This document shows, one piece after another, positions 58,554 through 64,000 of a stretch of 64,000 nt of DNA. The stretch is from Ruminococcus sp. Marseille-P6503. GTDB lineage: Bacteria; Bacillota; Clostridia; Oscillospirales; Ruminococcaceae. Both the position numbers and the translations under genes were made by a program. The stretch lies in contig NZ_UWPB01000001.1 in assembly GCF_900604945.1 (NCBI RefSeq), forward strand, positions 186,001-250,000, in the 5' to 3' direction. The stretch's first letter is position 1, and each line of letters starts with the position of its first letter. The notes below the pieces were generated by a model. That model was not told the origin of the DNA. It was given only the letters and a program-made list of their open reading frames with translations, and made no database searches.

Positions 58554-59561
58554 ATGGGAAATTATATCGGAACAAAATGTATCAGCTGCGGCGAGGTCTT
58601 TAAAGAGGGAGACGACGTTGTAGTGTGCCCCGAATGCGGAACTCCGTATCACCGCGCCTGCTATGAAAGGGAAGGGCAGTGTATAAATACTGAGCTGCAT
58701 GAAAAGGGAGGCTCGTGGCAGCCGCATTACGATTCGGACACAGCTTCGGCAAATACGGATAATCAGCCTGTAAGATGCGCCAGATGCGGCGAAACAAATC
58801 CGCCTGACGGTCTTTTCTGCAAAAGATGCGGTATGCCGCTGACAGTTAATACAGGAGAAGAGCGTCCTTTCAACGTTCCTCCAAACTATAATTCGCAGAA
58901 TTTTACACAGCAGGGAAACGGGAATTTTTCAAACGGCGGCTTTTATCAGGGAGCTTCTCCGTTCGGCGCCGGAAGGCAGATGACCTTTGATCAGGATTCG
59001 GATATCGACGGGGTAAAGCTGGGCGATTACGCTAAGTATGTCGGAAAAAATCCTATAGTTATGCTTTCAAATTTTATCCGCTTCGGCAAATTCGGAGGGA
59101 AATCAAGTCTTAATCTGGGAGCGCTGCTTTTTCCGCAGTTTTATTTCTTTTACCGTAAAATGCCGCTTGTCGGATCGCTTTTTATGTTTCTCACTATTCT
59201 TACAGGAATTCCGAGCCTTCTGTATTCTTTTCAGTCGGGCATTATGGGTATAGATGTGATCTCGGCAAGTATAGATCTGTCCGGCGAAGCGTTCGGGACG
59301 ATTCTGAATGTTGCTTATTTGCTGTCGATGGCTATAAGGGTAGTACCCGCGCTATTTGCCAACTACTGGTACTACAGGACTGCAAGAAAGGATATAATGT
59401 CGATCCGCGCCGTTTATTCCGATTCCGGCAATGAGAATTCGATAAAGGAGCAGATAGCCGCTAAGGGCGGAACCTCGTTTGCGGCGCTTATAATGTCTGT
59501 GCTGATTTTTATGACGCTTAATATTCTTGTACTGTTTCTGATAAATAAATTTTTGACGTAA
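58554..59561 (+). CDS. Prokaryotic RING-finger / zinc-ribbon membrane protein
   Basis: A 335-residue protein. Residues 9-43 have a RING-like zinc site (C9, C12, C25, C28, H33, C36) with the wording CISCGEVFKEGDDVVVCPECGTPYHRACYE. A second zinc ribbon follows (C75, C78, C89, C92). A Gln/Asn/Gly-rich linker leads to a DUF2628-like C-terminal domain with three or four membrane helices (roughly 200-330). Prokaryotic RING domains of this type have been proposed to take part in ubiquitin-like or protein quality control systems; no E1/E2-like gene is near. ATG 58554 has GGAAAGGA upstream. Confidence 0.75.
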   Translation: MGNYIGTKCISCGEVFKEGDDVVVCPECGTPYHRACYEREGQCINTELHEKGGSWQPHYDSDTASANTDNQPVRCARCGETNPPDGLFCKRCGMPLTVNTGEERPFNVPPNYNSQNFTQQGNGNFSNGGFYQGASPFGAGRQMTFDQDSDIDGVKLGDYAKYVGKNPIVMLSNFIRFGKFGGKSSLNLGALLFPQFYFFYRKMPLVGSLFMFLTILTGIPSLLYSFQSGIMGIDVISASIDLSGEAFGTILNVAYLLSMAIRVVPALFANYWYYRTARKDIMSIRAVYSDSGNENSIKEQIAAKGGTSFAALIMSVLIFMTLNILVLFLINKFLT

Positions 59562-59599
59562 ATTTACGAAATGTTAATAATCACGGCGCATAAACTTGA

Positions 59600-59628
59600 T
59601 TGACAGATTTTTCGGGCTGTGGTATAAT
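59600..59628 (+). promoter_or_regulatory. Consensus promoter of the rpsF operon
   Basis: TTGACA (59600-59605), 17 bases, TATAAT (59623-59628), with an extended TGG. A leader of about 55 bases follows; an autoregulatory S6:S18-binding hairpin could lie there, but I cannot identify its conserved bulge with confidence. Confidence 0.92.
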
Positions 59629-59690
59629 AATTAAGTTATCCTTGCTTGTATTTTGTATACAGGCGAAATCCAGAAGGAGGTGCAGTATTA

Positions 59691-59981
59691 ATGGCAAAGA
59701 TTAATGAAACTTACGAGGCAGTTGTTGTTTTCAGCTCAAAGGCAGGAGAAGAGGCTGTAAAGGCTCTTACCGACAAATTCAATGAGATGATTCAGGCAAA
59801 TGCGTCCGACGTTGAGATGAACGATTGGGGCAAGCGTAAATTGGCTTATGCTATTAACTATGAAACGGAAGGAAATTATGTGCTTTGGAATTTTACAAGC
59901 GACACATCTTTCCCTGCTGAGCTTGAGCGTGTTCTCAAGATCACAGACGGAGTTCTTCGTTTCCTGATCACAGTAAAGTAA
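59691..59981 (+). CDS. rpsF: 30S ribosomal protein S6
   Basis: A 96-residue protein of the 30S platform that pairs with S18. NETYEAVVVFSSKAGEEAVKALTDKFNEMI, DWGKRKLAYAINYETEGNYVLWNF and LERVLKITDGVLRFLITVK are the S6 blocks. ATG 59691 with AGAAGGAGG is preferred to an upstream in-frame start. First gene of the classical rpsF-ssb-rpsR operon. Confidence 0.96.
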   Translation: MAKINETYEAVVVFSSKAGEEAVKALTDKFNEMIQANASDVEMNDWGKRKLAYAINYETEGNYVLWNFTSDTSFPAELERVLKITDGVLRFLITVK

Positions 59982-60005
59982 GCCGGTTGAAAAGAGGGAA
60001 AGGTT

Positions 60006-60545
60006 ATGCTTAACAGAGTTATTTTGATGGGTAGAATAACGCAGGATCTTGAAGTGCGCCAGACTCCGAACGGGGTTTCGGTCGTTTCATTCACTGTGGC
60101 GGTTGACCGCAGCTTCAAGGGTCAGAACGGCGAGCGCCAGACTGACTTTATAAACTGTGTAGCATGGCGTCAGCAGGCGGATTTTATCGGCAGGTATTTT
60201 GCAAAAGGCAGAATGATCGCGCTTGAGGGAAATCTCAGGACGAGAACCTACGATGATAAAAACGGCACGAAGCATTATGTTACAGAGGTTTTTGTAGACA
60301 GCGTTTCGTTTACGGGTGAAAAAGCTGACGGCGCTTCTCAGGGCGGTTATCAGAACAATTACGGATCGTATTCTAATAACGGCGGATATCAGAATAATAA
60401 TTATCAGCAGAATAATTCATATTCAAATAATCCTCCGCAGCAGAATCAGAATAACAATTACGGCGGAGCTCCCGCCAATGATTCGCTTAATATAGGCGAC
60501 CTTGACGATTTCGAGGTGTTGAGCGATGACGGAGTACCTTTCTGA
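60006..60545 (+). CDS. ssb: Single-stranded DNA-binding protein
   Basis: A 179-residue protein. The OB-fold (residues 1-105) starts MLNRVILMGRITQDLEVRQTPNGVSVVSFTVAVDR and includes DFINCVAWRQQADFIGRYFAKGRMIALEGNLRTRTYDDKNG. A Gln/Asn/Tyr-rich flexible linker follows, and the acidic tip ends in DDGVPF, the docking motif for replication and repair proteins. Middle gene of the rpsF operon. Confidence 0.95.
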   Translation: MLNRVILMGRITQDLEVRQTPNGVSVVSFTVAVDRSFKGQNGERQTDFINCVAWRQQADFIGRYFAKGRMIALEGNLRTRTYDDKNGTKHYVTEVFVDSVSFTGEKADGASQGGYQNNYGSYSNNGGYQNNNYQQNNSYSNNPPQQNQNNNYGGAPANDSLNIGDLDDFEVLSDDGVPF

Positions 60546-60581
60546 TTTGAAAATCATCGTGTTGAGTAAGGAGGATTAATT

Positions 60582-60818
60582 GTGGAGAGAAATAACAGAG
60601 CCGCTAAAAGAGGACGCAAGAAGGTTTGTATGTTCTGCGTTGACAGAGCTGAAAAAATCGACTATAAGGATATTGCGAAGCTGAGAAAATGCATGACTGA
60701 GAGAGCTAAGATCCTTCCCAGACGTGTTACAGGTACTTGCGCATATCATCAGAGAGAGCTTACAACAGCTATCAAGAGAGCTCGTCATCTGGCGCTTCTT
60801 CCATATGTTGCAGATTAA
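60582..60818 (+). CDS. rpsR: 30S ribosomal protein S18
   Basis: A 78-residue protein. [64 protein letters not shown] is S18. CxxC plus later Cys and His residues make this a zinc-binding (C+) paralogue. GTG start with AAGGAGG upstream. A strong terminator ends the operon. Confidence 0.96.
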   Translation: MERNNRAAKRGRKKVCMFCVDRAEKIDYKDIAKLRKCMTERAKILPRRVTGTCAYHQRELTTAIKRARHLALLPYVAD

Positions 60819-60834
60819 TTTTTAATGTAAGCTG

Positions 60835-60866
60835 AGAGATATCCTCAACAGGGTATCTCTTTTTGT
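60835..60866 (+). terminator. Terminator of the rpsF operon
   Basis: AGAGATATCC (60835-60844) pairs with GGGTATCTCT (60851-60860) with one G-U, then TTTTG. Confidence 0.92.
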
Positions 60867-60917
60867 TTTGTATGAAACAGGAACGCTAATTTACAGTAAT
60901 TTAGTATACTTTAGGGG

Positions 60918-60950
60918 TTGCAAAGTTAAAGGATATATGGTATCATATAT
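60918..60950 (+). promoter_or_regulatory. lon promoter with a dyad over the -10
   Basis: TTGCAA (60918-60923), 17 bases, TATCAT (60941-60946) with extended TGG. ATATATG (60933-60939) and CATATAT (60944-60950) are exact inverted repeats 4 bases apart across the -10, suggesting an operator. It is not CIRCE or a CtsR site. Confidence 0.65.
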
Positions 60951-60992
60951 TTGGTATCTAAAAAACAATGTTGTATACAGATAGGAGCAGCT

Positions 60993-63431
60993 ATGAAAGA
61001 TAGAATAAATATAAAGGAAAGTTCAAACGCGCAGGTTTACCCCTGCGTTCCTACCAGAGAGCTGGTCGTGTTCCCTAATATGGTAATGCATTTCGACGTG
61101 GGCAGACCAGGCTCTGTTAAAGCTATGAAAAACGCGCTTCAGGGAGAAGGCTATGTATTTCTTGTCGCGCAGAAGGACGTAAACGTCGAGCGTCCGGAAA
61201 AGAGCGACGTATATAAAATAGGTACTGTAGCTAAGGTAAAACAGATAATAAAAACTCCCAACGGCGTTTACAGATGTCTTGTAGAGGGCGTTCAGAAAGC
61301 GAGGCTTGCAGAGCTTATAGACAATGACGCCTGTTATGAGGCTGAGGTTAGAAATATTCCCAATTACGGCAGAGAAAATCTGAGCGAGAATGAGATAACC
61401 GCATTGTTCAGAGAGCTTAAGGAGGTTTTTGCGGATTATGCAAGGGTGCTTCCGAGGATGCCGCAGGAGCTTTATACTCAAGTAATGGGCGCGTCGGACG
61501 CTAAATCGCTTTTTGAAGCTATCGCGTTTAATATCGTGCTTCCTTTTGAGGATAAGCAGAGGCTTCTTGAGATTCCGTCGTCAGGCGAAAAAACGGCGTT
61601 CCTGCTGTCAGTGCTGTCAAGGGAAATTGATGTGCTGACGCTTGAGGCACAGATCCATGAGCAGGTTCATGCGGCGATAGAGCAGAATCAGAGGGATTTC
61701 TATATCCGGGAGCAGATCAAGGCGCTTCAGAACGAGCTGGGAGAAAACGGCTTCGGCGACGAAGCCGGAGATATGGACGAGATACAAAACTATGTTGACA
61801 GGATACATAGACTCGGAGCAGGCGATGAGGTTGAAAATAAGCTGCTTTCAGAGGTGAAAAGACTTTCAAGAATGGCTTCAGGCTCGCAGGAGGCTGTAGT
61901 AATAAGAGGCTATCTTGATACCTGTATCTCTCTGCCCTGGAATGTTTATTCCAAGGATCAGACCAACATAAAGAAAGCGCAGCAGATTCTTGACAAGGAT
62001 CACTACGGCATGAAGAGAGTAAAGGAAAGAATACTTGAAAATCTTGCCGTAAGATCGCTTACTCCCGATATAAAGGGTCAGATAATATGTCTTGTAGGAC
62101 CTCCGGGAGTCGGTAAGACGTCTATCGGAAAATCAATCGCGAAAGCGCTGAACCGTAAGTATGTCCGTGTTTCGCTCGGCGGAGTAAAGGACGAAAGCGA
62201 TATCAGAGGACACAGAAAGACCTATGTGGGCGCTATGCCAGGACGTATAATCAATGCGGTCAAACAGGCGGGAACCAAGAATCCGGTCATACTGCTTGAC
62301 GAAATAGACAAAATGAGCAATGATTTCAGAGGAGATCCCTCTTCGGCTATGCTGGAGGTTCTTGATTCTGAGCAGAACTTCTCTTTCAGGGATCATTATA
62401 TCGAGCTGCCGTTCGACCTCAGCGACGTGCTTTTTGTTACTACCGCCAATACGCTTGAAACAATTCAGCCGCCGCTGCTTGACAGAATGGAGGTAATCGA
62501 GCTTTCAAGCTATACCAGAGAGGAAAAATTCAATATCGCAAAGAAGCATCTGATTCCTAAGCAGCTTGCCAAAAACGGACTTAAAGCTTCTCAGATGAGA
62601 ATAACCAACGACGGTATATATGCGCTTATAGACGGCTATACCCGCGAAGCCGGCGTCCGTAAGCTTGAAAGAGCCATTGGTTCGCTTTGCAGAAAAGCGG
62701 CAAAGGAGATCGTTGAGGACGGAGCTGCCAAGGTTGTTTTTAAAGACGGCAATATTGAAGAATATCTCGGTCACAGAAAATATCTGCCGGATCTTGTGTC
62801 TAAGGAGAATCAGGTAGGCTGCGTAAACGGTCTGGCGTGGACCTCGGTAGGCGGAGTAATTATGCCTTTGGAGGTTCTGGTGCTTGACGGCAAGGGAAAG
62901 ATCGAGCTTACCGGCTCTCTGGGCGACGTTATGAAGGAGTCGGCAAAAATCGCGGTCAGCCTTGTACGCAGCATTGCTGAAAAATATAAGATCAGATCGG
63001 ATTTCTATGAGAAAAACGATCTGCATATCCACGCTCCCGAGGGCGCTGTTCCCAAGGACGGTCCTTCGGCCGGAGTAACGATGACTACCGCTTTAGTTTC
63101 CGCGCTCAGCGGCATACCGGTAAGATCCGACGTAGCCATGACGGGAGAAATTACGCTCAGAGGAAAGGTTCTTCCGATAGGCGGTCTGCGTGAGAAAACA
63201 ATGGCGGCTTATAAGGCGGGTGTGAAAACGGTTATCGTACCCAAAGAAAATATGGGAGATCTTGACGAGGTCGACGACACTGTAAAGCTCGGTCTGGAGT
63301 TTGTATTTGCTGAAAAAATTCAGGATGTTCTTGATGCTGCTCTGGTAAAAAAGACTGATCCTGAGGATATTCCGTATGAGATTGTAAAACAGCCCGTTCG
63401 CAAGGCAAGCAAGGCGGCGGTGCAGAAATAG
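60993..63431 (+). CDS. lon: ATP-dependent endopeptidase La (Lon)
   Basis: An 812-residue protease. The N-terminal substrate-binding LON domain starts [27 protein letters not shown] coiled helical region follows. The AAA+ module has Walker [40 protein letters not shown] and [12 protein letters not shown]. The Ser/Lys dyad protease domain has [21 protein letters not shown] with the catalytic Ser. ATG 60993 with AGGAG is the start; TTG 60951 in frame lies over the -10 region and is rejected. engB follows closely, a common pair. Confidence 0.96.
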   Translation: MKDRINIKESSNAQVYPCVPTRELVVFPNMVMHFDVGRPGSVKAMKNALQGEGYVFLVAQKDVNVERPEKSDVYKIGTVAKVKQIIKTPNGVYRCLVEGVQKARLAELIDNDACYEAEVRNIPNYGRENLSENEITALFRELKEVFADYARVLPRMPQELYTQVMGASDAKSLFEAIAFNIVLPFEDKQRLLEIPSSGEKTAFLLSVLSREIDVLTLEAQIHEQVHAAIEQNQRDFYIREQIKALQNELGENGFGDEAGDMDEIQNYVDRIHRLGAGDEVENKLLSEVKRLSRMASGSQEAVVIRGYLDTCISLPWNVYSKDQTNIKKAQQILDKDHYGMKRVKERILENLAVRSLTPDIKGQIICLVGPPGVGKTSIGKSIAKALNRKYVRVSLGGVKDESDIRGHRKTYVGAMPGRIINAVKQAGTKNPVILLDEIDKMSNDFRGDPSSAMLEVLDSEQNFSFRDHYIELPFDLSDVLFVTTANTLETIQPPLLDRMEVIELSSYTREEKFNIAKKHLIPKQLAKNGLKASQMRITNDGIYALIDGYTREAGVRKLERAIGSLCRKAAKEIVEDGAAKVVFKDGNIEEYLGHRKYLPDLVSKENQVGCVNGLAWTSVGGVIMPLEVLVLDGKGKIELTGSLGDVMKESAKIAVSLVRSIAEKYKIRSDFYEKNDLHIHAPEGAVPKDGPSAGVTMTTALVSALSGIPVRSDVAMTGEITLRGKVLPIGGLREKTMAAYKAGVKTVIVPKENMGDLDEVDDTVKLGLEFVFAEKIQDVLDAALVKKTDPEDIPYEIVKQPVRKASKAAVQK

Positions 63432-63438
63432 GTGACGT

Positions 63439-64000
63439 ATGAATTTTAACAAAGCGGAGTTTTTTACCTCCTTCGGCAAGCTTTCTCAGCTTCCCGAGCC
63501 TGACAGGATAGAGATTGCTTTTTCAGGCAGGTCAAATGTCGGAAAATCCTCTCTGATAAATAAGCTTCTGAACCGAAAATCGCTTGCAAGGGTAAGCTCG
63601 GTGCCGGGTAAGACGGCAACGATCAATTTCTATAAGCTTGAGGATATATATCTTGCGGATCTGCCTGGTTACGGCTATGCCAAAACGGCTAAAAATCTGA
63701 AACGGGAGTGGAGCGAGCTTATAGGCGGCTACCTTGCCAGTCCCGACAGGTATCTCGAGCTTGTGTTTCAGTTAATAGATATGCGTCATTCGCCGACTTC
63801 GGACGATTTGCAGATGATAGAATTTCTTATTGAAAACGAAATGCCGTTTGTAATAGTGTTTACAAAGGCGGACAAGCTTAAGCCCAACGCGAGAAAGCAG
63901 CGTATGGCGCGGTTTGCACAGGAAATTCCTTATTTTGAGGATATAACCAGCGTTGAGTTTTCGGCGGTTACCGGAGAAGGCGTTGAAACGCTCAGGGAAA
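63439..64000 (+). CDS. engB: Ribosome biogenesis GTPase EngB/YsxC, 3'-truncated by window end
   Basis: The visible 187 residues show a TrmE-Era-EngA-EngB-type GTPase. G1 is AFSGRSNVGKSSLINKLL, with the G2 Thr near VPGKTATINFY. G3 is LADLPGYGYAKT, the EngB hallmark, followed by G4 FTKADKLKP and G5 FSAVTGEG. EngB assists 50S subunit assembly. The ATG lies 7 bases after the lon stop with GGTGA as a weak ribosome site, so translation is probably coupled to lon. The frame is still open at the window end, near the usual length of about 200 residues. Confidence 0.93.
   Translation, partial: MNFNKAEFFTSFGKLSQLPEPDRIEIAFSGRSNVGKSSLINKLLNRKSLARVSSVPGKTATINFYKLEDIYLADLPGYGYAKTAKNLKREWSELIGGYLASPDRYLELVFQLIDMRHSPTSDDLQMIEFLIENEMPFVIVFTKADKLKPNARKQRMARFAQEIPYFEDITSVEFSAVTGEGVETLRE

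Noticed and set aside
59629-59690. S6:S18 autoregulatory leader of rpsF
   Set aside because: A short hairpin is possible but the conserved CCG bulge could not be identified with confidence.
1-64000. CRISPR arrays, prophage, tRNA or rRNA genes, toxin-antitoxin or restriction systems
   Set aside because: Looked for on both strands; no regularly spaced direct repeats, cloverleaf sequences, phage structural genes or recognisable defence proteins were found.

Overview
The window looks like chromosome from an anaerobic, spore-forming, low-to-moderate GC Firmicute, most likely a Ruminococcus-type member of the Oscillospiraceae (Clostridia). The reasons are strong AGGAGG ribosome sites, TTGACA/TATAAT promoters, a GerA germination operon, YpeB, SpoIID and a SleB-type hydrolase, rubrerythrin, a group II ECF transporter core, ClpE, and several families typical of this lineage (DUF421 with DUF4363, DUF6465, DUF6774, DUF5711). 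Almost everything is on the + strand. Exceptions are the gerA operon, rubrerythrin-ypeB, one DUF421 gene and prfB.

Layout. 1-3000: end of glmM, a flavodoxin-fold oxidoreductase, an RlmI-like methyltransferase and a PfkB sugar kinase. 3000-8260: ECF module (ecfA1, ecfA2, ecfT) with two membrane-protein genes and a small unknown gene interspersed, ending in truA. 8250-12820: DUF5711 protein, CvpA, ClpE. 12890-16850 (minus): gerAC-gerAB-gerAA, divergent from DUF421-DUF4363. 18290-19134: a complete IS1-family insertion with 9-bp target duplication. 19250-24100: zinc-ribbon surface protein, beta-CASP nuclease, uridine-kinase-like enzyme. 24230-28980: rubrerythrin and ypeB (minus), then the NifZ/ThiI pair for tRNA thiolation. 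29600-35530: CinA domain protein, sortase B, SleB-like hydrolase, SpoIID-like protein, double zinc-ribbon protein, Maf. 35560-38080: second DUF421 gene, two tiny genes, HU and a Lys/Ala-rich partner. 38290-40760: beta-mannosidase. 40970-44600: lipoprotein plus two-component system. 44660-48520: yqhQ-prmC, then recA-recX. 48550-54820: lipoprotein and an L-fucose catabolic operon (isomerase, kinase, mutarotase, aldolase) with a candidate cre site. 55270-57190: membrane EAL phosphodiesterase. The rest: prfB, a RING/zinc-ribbon membrane protein, rpsF-ssb-rpsR, lon and engB, which is cut by the window end.

The most interesting unexplained signal is a 16-bp motif, GTAC-N8-GTAC (about GTACAATAAAACGTAC). 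Four exact-armed copies lie in the leader of ypeB, one lies between the -35 and -10 of a recA promoter, and three degenerate copies lie upstream of the cinA-type gene. This suggests an undescribed operator, possibly the SOS (LexA-type) box of this lineage, but no regulator gene is in the window. Sigma-G-like promoters can be read directly upstream of gerAA and ypeB. A 9-codon leader ORF with a ribosome site abuts yqhQ in the same frame. No CRISPR array, prophage, tRNA, rRNA or recognisable riboswitch was found, and no conspicuous new defence or biosynthetic system is visible.
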